DNA of 64,000 bases from an uncultured Lachnospira sp. Its GTDB lineage: Bacteria; Bacillota; Clostridia; Lachnospirales; Lachnospiraceae. The notes under the pieces are model-generated. The model had not been told where the DNA came from and made no database searches. It worked only from the letters and a program-made list of their open reading frames with translations. The stretch covers positions 1 through 64,000 of the forward strand of contig CAJUTV010000012.1 of NCBI GenBank assembly GCA_910589305.1, written 5' to 3'. How positions within the stretch are numbered: position 1 is the first letter of the stretch; each line of letters opens with the position of its first letter. Shown in pieces: positions 27,753 through 36,769 of this stretch. A program made the translations under genes and the position numbers.

Positions 27753-30146
27753 TTATTCCACATTGTTTACATCATTTGCATGAATATGCTTTACAGACAG
27801 CATTGTTAAAACACAAATTGCAAGCGTTACAACTGTTATCAAAACAGGATACAAAATATATATCTCGATTGGATTGATAACAAAATCAATATGACTTGCA
27901 CCCATTAACTTAAACACCTCACCTGACGTCAATTGTGAAAATGGAAGCATTGTAATTAATCCTAATATGATACCCGATATCAAAACCACAGCAATACGCT
28001 TTGTCTGCCATTTAATAATACTGCTATTATTAAATCCCATTGCCTTTAACAGGCTTATCTGTCCACGTTCTTTTAAAAGAAACATTTTTTGCATAAGTAC
28101 AACAACTAAAACTATTATAATAATTACAACTAACAGTATTAAAAATTTCAAGCTGACTAATCTGGCAGAAATATCACCTATCAGACTATCCACAAATTCA
28201 ACAACGGTCATAACTGTTGAATGTTCCATAACATCAGATGCTTTATCAATTATATCTTGAAGCTGTTTGCCCTCAGGATTTCCCTTAATACAGACTTGAG
28301 CATCAAATGAACCTCCTACATTGCTGTAATCAACATCCGTTTTTTCACAAAAACGAATACCCTCTCCCATATTATTTAAGGATTGATACAATGCTGTTAC
28401 TATAAATTCCCTTTTTTCTCCATACATATTAATGTAGACAATATCACCCACACCTGCATCAATTTCTTTTGCCGTACTGTATGCTAGTGCTAATTCATTT
28501 TCGTATTTAGGCGCACTGCCTTCTTCATATTGATATTCGTCTGCTTTTGTTCCTACTCCTTGAACAGCAAATGATAAATACGATTTATCTTTATGTTCAA
28601 CTCGATATCGAAACATAACCTCTATAAACATACGTTCTACATCAACATTATTTTTTTCCAATGTATGATGTATTTCATCCATATAATTATAAAAGGCTTT
28701 AATATTACGCTTATTAATACATTGTGTAATAGCTTCGTCATTCTTAATAAACATGTCACAATCTAATATAGAAAACCATGAAGCAATTTTTTCTGAACGG
28801 AGTGTGTTAATTGTAATAGCAGGCATAGACACAAGCCATACTCCAATAATACACACAATCAACAGCGTTATATATTTTCTTTTTTCAGAAAATACATCAT
28901 TTATTGCTAAAAAAGTTGTATTGCTTAATTTAAACGTTTCAAGATGAAAAACACCTTTACGTTTAAAACGCTCACCATTATTGCCGCTTCGTATAGCATC
29001 CATTGGTGACATTTTCTTTATTCTTTTTGTGCTAAAATACGCAAAACCAATAATAACCAAAGTAACCAAGATACTAAAAATAAATGGAATAAATACACCA
29101 TTTTCTTTTGCCTGCATAACCATATTTTGAGAAATTTGGTCTAACATCATCTTTCCAAAAGGAATGGATATTCCAAAGCCGACAAATGCTCCCACAATAG
29201 ATAGCATTAAATATTTTGTCACATAAATATATCGTATATTTTTTGTTTTTAATCCAATCGCTTTCATAATACCAATTTCTTGATAATCTTCGCTTACTGA
29301 AAATACAATAATAAAACGCAGCATTGTAATAGAAATAATAATCAAAAATACACTGACCATAATTAACACCAAAGCTATAATCATATCCATCACATAGCTA
29401 AGGATTATAAAATCTTTATCTCCTGAAAATATAACTTGAAAATCACGTCTATTAAAATTATTTTTAAATTCTTTCAAATTATTTACTTTTACTGAAAATA
29501 TCGAACCTGATGGCAAACCACTATTTTCTTTAATATCAGCAAAATCATTTTTACTAAATAAATATCGATGTGTACCCATCATATAAGAGCCTAACAATGC
29601 ATCTTTATAGCTCCCAACAATTTTAAAACTTTTTTCATAATTATTTTTTGTCTTTAATTTTATGATATCTCCTACTTGTAAATCATTGTCTTGTAAATAG
29701 CTTGGTGGAACATAAATTGTACCATCCTGCATATAATCAATCCTTCGATTGTCTTTATCAAAAAAAGATTGCTGCTTTGTATCATAACACATTGCTATCA
29801 TGGAAGATTTGACATCACTGCCCTCTTCACTATTTGGCAATAATAAATTTGACTTGCTAAAATACTGTAAATCATCCCTTATATAGGAATCTGCATAGGA
29901 CTCCTGATTAAGATAATTGCTAATATTATTATCATTTTCAGAACCATTCTGTTCTGAATTCATAGTAACAATAACAAAATCTTGAATATTTGCTATTTCC
30001 ATATATTTACTTGTTGCATTTGATGTGATAATCAGATTATTAACACTGCTGGCAATAAATGCTGTTGCAAGAATAATAAATAACAGCAATATAACATTCA
30101 TCGTTTTTTTTCTTTTTATATCCTTTTTTAAAATTCTAAAATACAT
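27753..30146 (-). CDS. FtsX-like ABC transporter permease (BceB/MacB type)
   Basis: 797 residues. TM1 near 17-38 is followed by a large extracytoplasmic domain (about 40-250), three TM helices (about 255-370) with the family segment QEIGIMKAIGLKTKNIRYIY, then TM5 near 428, a second extracytoplasmic domain and three last TM helices with QISLLKAMGFNNSSIIKW near 690-710. This duplicated FtsX layout fits antimicrobial-peptide sensing/detoxification or lipoprotein-type exporters. First gene of the permease-ATPase-regulator-kinase operon; GGAGG lies 4 bases upstream of ATG. Substrate unknown. Confidence 0.9.
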   Translation of the reverse strand: MYFRILKKDIKRKKTMNVILLLFIILATAFIASSVNNLIITSNATSKYMEIANIQDFVIVTMNSEQNGSENDNNISNYLNQESYADSYIRDDLQYFSKSNLLLPNSEEGSDVKSSMIAMCYDTKQQSFFDKDNRRIDYMQDGTIYVPPSYLQDNDLQVGDIIKLKTKNNYEKSFKIVGSYKDALLGSYMMGTHRYLFSKNDFADIKENSGLPSGSIFSVKVNNLKEFKNNFNRRDFQVIFSGDKDFIILSYVMDMIIALVLIMVSVFLIIISITMLRFIIVFSVSEDYQEIGIMKAIGLKTKNIRYIYVTKYLMLSIVGAFVGFGISIPFGKMMLDQISQNMVMQAKENGVFIPFIFSILVTLVIIGFAYFSTKRIKKMSPMDAIRSGNNGERFKRKGVFHLETFKLSNTTFLAINDVFSEKRKYITLLIVCIIGVWLVSMPAITINTLRSEKIASWFSILDCDMFIKNDEAITQCINKRNIKAFYNYMDEIHHTLEKNNVDVERMFIEVMFRYRVEHKDKSYLSFAVQGVGTKADEYQYEEGSAPKYENELALAYSTAKEIDAGVGDIVYINMYGEKREFIVTALYQSLNNMGEGIRFCEKTDVDYSNVGGSFDAQVCIKGNPEGKQLQDIIDKASDVMEHSTVMTVVEFVDSLIGDISARLVSLKFLILLVVIIIIVLVVVLMQKMFLLKERGQISLLKAMGFNNSSIIKWQTKRIAVVLISGIILGLITMLPFSQLTSGEVFKLMGASHIDFVINPIEIYILYPVLITVVTLAICVLTMLSVKHIHANDVNNVE

Positions 30147-30444
30147 ACTACCTCCATTTTAATTTAACTTGTTAGCTCAAGCCTTATATTATTCACTAAT
30201 ATATAAATAAAGGCTGCATTTAACATGGTACTTTGCTAACTTCTCTGTTGTTGGATATAGTTTATAATACCAATTATTAAATAATCCTTAAAACCACATA
30301 TAAATTTATTTTTTCACTTATACAATATATACCCTACTAATTATTTATAATATTTTTTATAAAATCAACTATCATTTATTTTTACAAACTTATTTTATAT
30401 AAAAAATGGTTATTATACTAAAAATTATAATATTCAGCCATATT

Positions 30445-30855
30445 TCACAAGTTAAGCAAATGTCCCAATCCGCTTTGTTCCTTACTCATAACCTCTTGAA
30501 AGGTTGACTTTGACAAATCATTGTGTTGTTCTGCATCTCTTAGCCATTTTAACAATCTTTCAAAATCCACATTCCTGTTATATGACTTATTTGTTAAATT
30601 ACCCTCACTATATATAATATCTTCCTCTGATACAACACCTACAAAAAATGTTATAAATTCATTACTTCCAAACCTTGAAATAATAATATCTTCTTTAAGA
30701 TTTTTTATATATTCAATGGTTTCTTTTAAAAAGAAATCTCCTTTTATAAATCCTAACTTTTCATTAAGCATCTGTGTATATTCTAAATTTTGTTTTTTAA
30801 TATTATCATACCATTTTGTTGCCACATAAGACCCCACAAAACAAAGAGCTAACAT
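30445..30855 (-). CDS. Doubtful or truncated membrane-anchored protein
   Basis: 136 residues: a hydrophobic start (MLALCFVGSYVATKW) and a soluble domain with LKEDIIISRFGSNEFITFFVGVV. The ATG has no ribosome binding site and lies 16 bp after a strong terminator (30871-30909). The frame stays open through that terminator and adds more hydrophobic codons, so the true 5' end may have been lost. The last 17 codons (EVMSKEQSGLGHLLNL) are encoded by an R1-like repeat fragment. It may be a gene fragment whose 3' end was replaced by the repeat. No family recognised. Confidence 0.4.
   Translation of the reverse strand: MLALCFVGSYVATKWYDNIKKQNLEYTQMLNEKLGFIKGDFFLKETIEYIKNLKEDIIISRFGSNEFITFFVGVVSEEDIIYSEGNLTNKSYNRNVDFERLLKWLRDAEQHNDLSKSTFQEVMSKEQSGLGHLLNL
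30449..30501 (+). repeat. R1 fragment forming the 3' end of an ORF
   Basis: AAGTTAAGCAAATGTCCCAA, TCCGCT and CTTACTCATAACCTCTTGAA follow the order of the R1 5' half at 10921-10970 (GTTAAGCGGATATTCGCAAT, CCGCT, CTTGCTCATAACCTCATTA). Roughly three quarters of the bases agree by eye. Confidence 0.6.
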
Positions 30856-30870
30856 GTATTTGTAACCATA

Positions 30871-30909
30871 AAGTAAAAAAAATAGCCAAAAGGAAAATCC
30901 TTCTGGCTA
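30871..30909 (-). terminator. Strong rho-independent terminator
   Basis: 12-bp stem with one mismatch (TAGCCAAAAGGA with TCCTTCTGGCTA, 3-nt loop) followed on the minus strand by eight T. It lies about 260 bp past the TtcA-like gene and just before the doubtful ORF at 30445-30855. The rest of 30910-31169 is AT-rich without further signals. Confidence 0.85.
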
Positions 30910-31169
30910 CTTTCCCTTACAATTCTTTGTTAATAAACAAAATATCATAAGGACTTTAAATGGAGATAGATTATTTCTTATATAATTTATATATATTCTC
31001 CAATTTGTTACATATTCCTAAATTGATATGATTTTTTAATATTATTTAATTCATTCAATGTCACTTTTTATATGAAAATATTTAAGTTCAACATTTTTTA
31101 CTCTCTCTATATTCAATTTCATTCCACAATAAGACATCGCTTAAACACTTTATTTTTCACACAAATACC

Positions 31170-32006
31170 TTATAAAAGAAGATGTTTATTATTATAATTT
31201 TCCAGAAAAGAATGTCTTTCCCCATTAGACTTATACTCTAAAAATGTATCCAAATTTACATTATGTAAACTATTAAAAATATTCATTTCCACATTTGGAT
31301 TGATTTTTTTCATACTTTTAATAATTTCTTTCGTTTCTATACGTTTAGAATTACTATCTCCATAAGTGCCTATAGTTGTATTTTCCGTAAATCGACAAGC
31401 ACACTGAATAAATGTAAGATGATTATAATCGCGCCATGCAATAATATCATCTTCATGTATTCTGTACAATGGTCTGATAAGCTCCATTCCCTCAAAATGC
31501 TGACTGTGCAGTTTTGGCATCATTGCCTGCAATTGTGCTCCATACAACATGCCCATAAGTGTTGTCTCAATCACATCACTAAAATGATGACCTAATGCTA
31601 TCTTATTACAGCCAAGCTCTTTTGCTTTTGCATACAAGTTCCCTCGTCTCATTCGGGCGCACAGATAACACGGTGACTTTTCTGTATGAAATGTAATATC
31701 AAAAATTTGTGTTTCAAAAATAGTGATAGGTATATCCAATAATCTAGCATTTTCTTCAATTTTTTTTCTGTTTAATGGATTATATCCTGGGTCCATAACC
31801 AGATATGTTACTTCAAATGGAAAATCGCTAAATCGGTGAAGCATCTGCATAAGTTTTGCCAAAAGCATCGAATCTTTGCCTCCAGAGATGCAGACACATA
31901 TATGGTCATGTTCCTCAAGCAGTTTATAATCCTTAACAGCATGTATAAAAGGTCTCCATATTGCTTTTCTAAATTTTTTCATAATACTGTCTTGGACTTT
32001 ATTCAT
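31170..32006 (-). CDS. tRNA 2-thiolation protein, TtcA family
   Basis: 278 residues. PP-loop SGGKDSM at 41-47 binds ATP for adenylation of the target base. CYLC near 112 and a third Cys in IQCACRF near 200 are the iron-sulfur ligands of the TtcA type; GHHFSDVIETTLM is the conserved helix after the core. It probably thiolates a tRNA base; the exact base is not readable from sequence. It overlaps the end of the DUF4317 gene by 8 bp, so the two are translated together. Confidence 0.88.
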   Translation of the reverse strand: MNKVQDSIMKKFRKAIWRPFIHAVKDYKLLEEHDHICVCISGGKDSMLLAKLMQMLHRFSDFPFEVTYLVMDPGYNPLNRKKIEENARLLDIPITIFETQIFDITFHTEKSPCYLCARMRRGNLYAKAKELGCNKIALGHHFSDVIETTLMGMLYGAQLQAMMPKLHSQHFEGMELIRPLYRIHEDDIIAWRDYNHLTFIQCACRFTENTTIGTYGDSNSKRIETKEIIKSMKKINPNVEMNIFNSLHNVNLDTFLEYKSNGERHSFLENYNNKHLLL

Positions 32007-33147
32007 GCTCTATAACCTCACCTGTATATGGATTTACTGAAATTCCATTTACTTCTAACCGCTCGTCTATCTCAATAACTAAACATTGTTTATCTTCAAT
32101 AACCATTGTTTTTACAAGGTCTGTTTTTGATGGATTAATTTTTACTACAATATCTGGCGTTTTTACTTCAAATTTTCTTATCTCTGCGACATTTGCTGCC
32201 AAAAGCTTGCCGCTCTCACCCGCCGCATTATCAAACTGTTCTTCAAAATGTTCAAGTTTTTCTTCCTTTACACCGCTTTTTTCCAGTAGCTGTCTTGCTG
32301 AATTTCTATCCAACACAGCAGGTTCTGGCTCATCTTTTTTTTGCTGTATCATCTCATTTAAATTTTCATGTATATTTTTTATCGTCTTATAATCACATTC
32401 CTCGCCCAATGTTTCTGTTACTAACGTTTGAAATGTCTCTTTCTGACTTCCTGCTGGAAGCGGAATTTGACTGTCTAATATGTATGATATAAACTCTGTC
32501 TGAAAATTATTAACGTCTTTTGTATAATAAAGAATAATATCTCTATCTTCGCTTCTATCATTAAACGCTGGAAACAAAAATCCAATATCAGGCAAATCAA
32601 TCATATGAAACTGTCTTTGATTGTGGAACGTATTTTCTTCTTCATTATACCCAAGTCCTGGTTTTGACAATGTAACATGACATATACTGCATAGTATATA
32701 ATTATAGATTTCATCAGAAGCATCTTCCATAGCAATGCCATCGGTTGTCTTTCCAGGTATATCATATGTTTGGTTAATCAAAATAATAATATAGTTGCCT
32801 GGATAATTATAGGACTTAATAATTTTATCATAGAAAGAATCAAGGAGTTTTTCATTTTCTAAACCTGTATTCTTAAGTTCCATCAACATTGCCTGCGCGC
32901 CGTCTTCTCCATATGCTGACAAATTAAATTTCATATCCAGCAAATTTTTTCCCTGTGTTCCAGAAAGTGTTTTTCTAAAAATATCAAAATATTTATGTCG
33001 TTCTTCTTCTGGCAAATTTAAAAAAGTTTCTGTAAATTTTGTTACTTTTTCTTTTTCACCATTTACATAACAACAAGCTATCTTACGTATTCCACAATCC
33101 TCAATATTAAAAAGGGATTTAATTTCATTAATTTCTTTTTTTATCAT
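31999..33147 (-). CDS. DUF4317 family protein
   Basis: 382 residues. The opening MIKKEINEIKSLFNIEDCGI-type helix, ACCYVNGEKEK strand, TLSGTQGKNLLDM and the C-terminal ECDYKTIKNIHENLNEMI and ISVNPYTGEVIE are family landmarks of DUF4317, which is widespread in Lachnospiraceae and has no known function to me. No signal peptide. It overlaps the TtcA-like gene by 8 bp. The 115-bp leader upstream contains short hairpins (GAGCC/GGCTC and AAGGCT/AGCCTT) and GGAGG 7 bases before ATG. Confidence 0.85.
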   Translation of the reverse strand: MIKKEINEIKSLFNIEDCGIRKIACCYVNGEKEKVTKFTETFLNLPEEERHKYFDIFRKTLSGTQGKNLLDMKFNLSAYGEDGAQAMLMELKNTGLENEKLLDSFYDKIIKSYNYPGNYIIILINQTYDIPGKTTDGIAMEDASDEIYNYILCSICHVTLSKPGLGYNEEENTFHNQRQFHMIDLPDIGFLFPAFNDRSEDRDIILYYTKDVNNFQTEFISYILDSQIPLPAGSQKETFQTLVTETLGEECDYKTIKNIHENLNEMIQQKKDEPEPAVLDRNSARQLLEKSGVKEEKLEHFEEQFDNAAGESGKLLAANVAEIRKFEVKTPDIVVKINPSKTDLVKTMVIEDKQCLVIEIDERLEVNGISVNPYTGEVIEHE

Positions 33148-33262
33148 AATTAGCCTCCATACTGCAACTAATTTTTAGGAGCCGCTAATGGCTCAAATTT
33201 TGGCAAGGCTATATAGCAGCCTTTTATATGCAGCAATCTTTCCTTTATTTTTGCAGCGTTTT

Positions 33263-34594
33263 TTACGCCAATGACTTTTTATTTAACCATCGCCCGCTTG
33301 CAAATCGCCATACAAACATAACAGACCTTGCTGCCCAGTCTATAAACATACCTATCCAAACACCAAGTACACCCATTCCAAACACAACGCCAAACAGGTA
33401 ACTACTTCCAACACGGAATATCCACATAGAAGCAATACTTACAGTCATTGTAAAATTAACATCACCCGCTGCGCGAAGTGAGTTAGACAAAGTAAATGAT
33501 AACGGCCATATAAATAAGGATGTTATACTGAACGCACGGAGAATATCTACTGCTATCTTATGGGCTTCCAGTGACAAATTAAACCAATTGGCAAAAAATC
33601 CCGCTCCCAAAAATAGTACAATATTACATGCCCAATCTCCAATATAAGCAAGTTTAATTACTTTTTTCGTATACATTTTTGCCTGTTCTTTGTCGCCAGC
33701 ACCTATACATCGTCCTACAATTGTAATTAAAGCTAGTCCCATAGCACTGCCTGGAATATTGGCAAAATCAATAATTGTATACCCTACCGAATTAGCAGCT
33801 ATCGATGCTGTTCCAAATGTAGAAACCATACTTGTAACCGAGAGTTTACCAACCTGAAACATACCATTTTCAATGCCGCTTGGTATACCAATCGTCAAAA
33901 TTTTCTTTATAATACTTCCTATTGGTTTTAATTCTGAAATATTTTCTATTTTAACTGGATTTTTACGGCTTAATACAAATGCAGTCATCACAATACCTGC
34001 TGTTACTCGTGAAAGCAATGTTGCAAAAGCCACCCCAAATACACCCCATTGAAATACAAACACAAATAAAGCATTTGCACCGACATTAATAAGATTCATT
34101 AAAATGCTAATTTCCATACTTATCTTACTGTTGCCAACACTCCTAAAAATGGCGGCACCTGCATTGTAAGCGCCAAGAAATGGATAAGATATAGAAGTCA
34201 CAACAAAATAAAGAACGGCGCACTCCATAACACTCTCTTCAACTTTTCCAAAGATAACACCTAAAAGCGGTCTTGTACAAGTAATTGAAAACAATGTCAT
34301 AATGACTGAAAAAATAAATAATACAGTCTCTAATTGCGCACCTGCTTTTCTTGAATCCTCTTTTTTTCCTTTTCCTATAAACTGACTGCAAACCACCGCA
34401 CCGCCCGTAGAAAGTGCCGCCATAACTTGAATAATTAATCGATTAATATTATCCACAAGTGCAACACCAGAAATTGCCGCTTCACCGGACTGCGACACCA
34501 TAAGCACATCAACTAACCCAACACTGACTGCCAGCAACTGCTCAAATATTAAAGGTATAATTAATTTTCTTAAATCTCTTCCACTAAATAACAT
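33263..34594 (-). CDS. MATE-family efflux transporter
   Basis: 443 residues starting MLFSGRDLRKLIIPL; the start is fixed by GAGG 7 bases upstream in AGAAATGAGGATTAAAATG, a block identical to that before the acyl ligase at 43724 (the end of R2). About 12 TM helices. Conserved parts include LVDVLMVSQSGEAAISGVAL near 27-46 (a substrate-pathway Asp), and ALSTGGAVVCSQFIGKGKKE near 65-85 with the family Q-x-x-G. It is a cation-coupled exporter of unknown substrate, of the NorM/DinF-like branch and distinct from the MATE at 15273. A full R1 copy lies directly upstream. Confidence 0.92.
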   Translation of the reverse strand: MLFSGRDLRKLIIPLIFEQLLAVSVGLVDVLMVSQSGEAAISGVALVDNINRLIIQVMAALSTGGAVVCSQFIGKGKKEDSRKAGAQLETVLFIFSVIMTLFSITCTRPLLGVIFGKVEESVMECAVLYFVVTSISYPFLGAYNAGAAIFRSVGNSKISMEISILMNLINVGANALFVFVFQWGVFGVAFATLLSRVTAGIVMTAFVLSRKNPVKIENISELKPIGSIIKKILTIGIPSGIENGMFQVGKLSVTSMVSTFGTASIAANSVGYTIIDFANIPGSAMGLALITIVGRCIGAGDKEQAKMYTKKVIKLAYIGDWACNIVLFLGAGFFANWFNLSLEAHKIAVDILRAFSITSLFIWPLSFTLSNSLRAAGDVNFTMTVSIASMWIFRVGSSYLFGVVFGMGVLGVWIGMFIDWAARSVMFVWRFASGRWLNKKSLA

Positions 34595-34640
34595 TTTAAT
34601 CCTCATTTCTATTCCAATAAACCTTTGATAACTGCACAAT

Positions 34641-34790
34641 TTTAACCTCATCAAGGAAGTCCCCCACTTCAATGCTGCAAAAGCATAAGTGGGGAGGGTG
34701 GGGACTTGCGTTACGATAGTAGCTATGAGGTTAGGGTGTCAAACACCCAAGCAAGTAGCATAGCGGATTGCGAATATCCGCTTAACTTAC
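34641..34790 (-). repeat. R1 dispersed element, nearly full copy
   Basis: Reverse-complement of the copy at 50165-50309 with a few substitutions and a small expansion at 34691-34700. It holds nested pairings: AACCTCAT with ATGAGGTT as outer stem, AAGTCCCC with GGGGACTT, the CCCCACTT...AAGTGGGG hairpin, then separate hairpins GGGTGT/ACACCC and AGCGGAT/ATCCGCT. It has no ORF. The layout recalls the structured ends of IS200/IS605-type elements, but that is inference. Confidence 0.88.
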
Positions 34791-34865
34791 TATAAAAATA
34801 AAAAATAATTCATAAATATATATCAACTTTTCTATTTTTATGCCGCTTTTTACGCAATAAAAATG

Positions 34866-35315
34866 TCATTTTACATCAATTAATTTATCCCCTTTATAAT
34901 GCAGTGTTAAATCAATATTCATTTCTCCATCAATCAATTTTTGCAAAAAGATTCTATCACCTTCCCATGTATTTAAATTCATCACTTCACTTATTGGGAA
35001 CCATGCAAGTTCACCCTCATTGCATTCCTTGTTTAATTCCCCTTCAAATTCCGTTGCTGTATATAAATACATTTCCTCATCTTCCCACAAATCAAATGTA
35101 AAACGTATAATCCCCCTATACTGATATGCTGTAAGTATCAATCCTGTCTCTTCCCTAACTTCTCTAAGAATACATTGTTCTGGTGTTTCTCCACACTCAA
35201 TCTTTCCTCCTACACCAATCCATTTCCCTTTATTATAATCTTCCTTTTTCTTATTTCGGTAAAGCATAAGATACTGATTGTCTTTTTCTATGTAACAGAT
35301 AGTCGTCCTTTTCAT
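34866..35315 (-). CDS. Nudix hydrolase (MutT/8-oxo-dGTPase-like)
   Basis: 149 residues. The Nudix box GGKIECGETPEQCILREV then REETGL (residues about 36-59) has all consensus G, E and R residues (Gx5Ex7REUxEEx-GU). The opening RTTICYIEKDNQYLMLYRNK and the following WFPISEVMNLNTWEGD are typical of the MutT/NUDT1 branch that cleans 8-oxo-dGTP or related nucleotides. AGGAGGA lies 5 bases before ATG. It is followed closely by R1 sequence downstream. Confidence 0.92.
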   Translation of the reverse strand: MKRTTICYIEKDNQYLMLYRNKKKEDYNKGKWIGVGGKIECGETPEQCILREVREETGLILTAYQYRGIIRFTFDLWEDEEMYLYTATEFEGELNKECNEGELAWFPISEVMNLNTWEGDRIFLQKLIDGEMNIDLTLHYKGDKLIDVK

Positions 35316-35624
35316 ATGTTCCTCCTATTCTAAAGTGCCTTATACTAGGAAATTAACAAATAGAACCGTTATCACTTCGATATAAAACATTTAGATTTTG
35401 ACTAAACTGTGAGTATTTTAGCACAATTTATTTTTTCATTCAATAATTACCAAAAATGTATTATACTATTATCCATAATTTTGTTATGATGTTTATAAAG
35501 CATTGGAATACACATATATGCCTACTTATACTGAAATATACAAACAAAGCTTGATATGACAATAGCAACTGCTTTAACAATTTCTTTATTGTGTAATTCC
35601 TACGCTTCAAAATGGAGGATTTTT

Positions 35625-36197
35625 ATGAATTATAATAATTTCATTGCTATAACCAATCGTCATTTATGTAAAAAAAACGATTATTTACAGCAAATTAAAC
35701 ATATTGCACAACTTCACCCAAAAGCCATTGTACTAAGAGAAAAAGACTTACCCTTAGAAGAATATATTGCATTAGCAAAAAATGTTTTACAAATATGCAA
35801 AAAAGAGGACACAACGCTTATTCTGCACAACTATGCAGAAGCAGCGCATGTCCTTGAACACCCTTATATTCACTTGCCAATTTCTATATTGTCAACTATT
35901 CTTCCATCTGACAATATACGCTCTTCAATCACGATGCTAGGAACTTCTGTTCATTCCATTGAACAAGCCCTTCTTGCCAAGCAATTTGGCTGCAATTATA
36001 TATTTGCTGGGAATATATATGAGACAAACTGTAAACCAGGTCTTGCCGGAAAAGGCTTAAATTTTCTTAAAGAGGTGGTTCAAATTGCTTATATGCCTGT
36101 ATATGCTATTGGTGGCATCTCGCCTGATACTATAAAGGAAGTATTATCTACTGGCGCCGCTGGAGGCTGTATGATGTCTGGTTTTATGGAACACTAA
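35625..36197 (+). CDS. Thiamine-phosphate synthase-like protein (ThiE/TenI)
   Basis: 190 residues starting MNYNNFIAITNRHLC; GGAGG lies 6 bases upstream, so the longer open frame is not used. TIM-barrel motifs: AIVLREKDLPLEEY (the phosphate/pyrimidine-binding REKD, residues about 30-43), LILHNY near 68, ILGTSVHS-like MLGTSVHSIEQA near 108, YIFAGNIYETNCKPGL near 130 and YAIGGISPDTI near 160. It joins thiazole phosphate and HMP-PP to thiamine phosphate, or is the TenI thiazole tautomerase; the two cannot be told apart here. No other thiamine gene and no TPP riboswitch in the 309-bp upstream gap, where I see nothing else. One of the few plus-strand genes. Confidence 0.8.
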   Translation: MNYNNFIAITNRHLCKKNDYLQQIKHIAQLHPKAIVLREKDLPLEEYIALAKNVLQICKKEDTTLILHNYAEAAHVLEHPYIHLPISILSTILPSDNIRSSITMLGTSVHSIEQALLAKQFGCNYIFAGNIYETNCKPGLAGKGLNFLKEVVQIAYMPVYAIGGISPDTIKEVLSTGAAGGCMMSGFMEH

Positions 36198-36205
36198 AGC
36201 ATACT

Positions 36206-36751
36206 TTACTCTCCAAGCAATTTAACTAATACTGGAGTATATCCTAAATATGGAAGTACTTTATCAAGTAAATCTTTTGTCTTTAATCGTATACTTGAAG
36301 TATTGATACATGGATGACACCCAATATACTCCCCTTTTAGGATATCTTCATCTAAAAGAAGACAAACATCATGGTTTACATCATTTAACAGTCCCATAAC
36401 GCTCACTGAACCAGGCGTAATATTCAGATATTTTATCATATCTTCATCACTTGCAAAGGATAATCTTGCTGAATTAATTTGAGAAGAAAGTTCTTTTGTC
36501 TTAAATTTTTTATCTTTAGCCATCATAAGCAAATAAAACTTTGTCCCTTGCCTGTTGCATAAAAATAAATTTTTACATATTTCAGCCCCCAGCGATTCTT
36601 CTATATCTTTACATACTTCCATTATCATAGCTGGCTTATGGTCTATCCTTTCATATATAACACCAAGCTTATCCAACATATTATATACATCAATCTCTTT
36701 ATCCATGCGACCCGTTTCATCATTTGGACGCCCAATATATCGGTTTAACAT
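36206..36751 (-). CDS. Prolyl-tRNA editing deacylase (YbaK/ProXp-ala-like)
   Basis: 181 residues. A stand-alone copy of the prolyl-tRNA synthetase editing domain. Visible features: VYNMLDKLGVIYERIDHKPA near 22-41, the active-site Lys in CKNLFLCNR near 60 and GCHPCINTSSIRLKTKDLL near 145-163. It hydrolyses mischarged Ala- or Cys-tRNA(Pro). It converges with the thiE-like gene (8 bp apart) and lies 18 bp after metF, so it is the last gene of a metF-led pair. Confidence 0.85.
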   Translation of the reverse strand: MLNRYIGRPNDETGRMDKEIDVYNMLDKLGVIYERIDHKPAMIMEVCKDIEESLGAEICKNLFLCNRQGTKFYLLMMAKDKKFKTKELSSQINSARLSFASDEDMIKYLNITPGSVSVMGLLNDVNHDVCLLLDEDILKGEYIGCHPCINTSSIRLKTKDLLDKVLPYLGYTPVLVKLLGE

Positions 36752-36769
36752 AATTGTTCTCCATTATTC

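Noticed and set aside
33148..33262. A further R2-like pseudoknot before the DUF4317 gene
   Set aside because: There are short hairpins and a GGAGG site, but no hairpin whose loop pairs with bases next to the Shine-Dalgarno.
34641..34790. R1 as a complete insertion sequence
   Set aside because: No reading frame for a transposase lies in or beside any copy; at best it is a non-autonomous derivative.
35316..35624. TPP riboswitch upstream of the thiE-like gene
   Set aside because: The conserved CTGAGA and the GATCTGG-type segments of the thi-box are absent.
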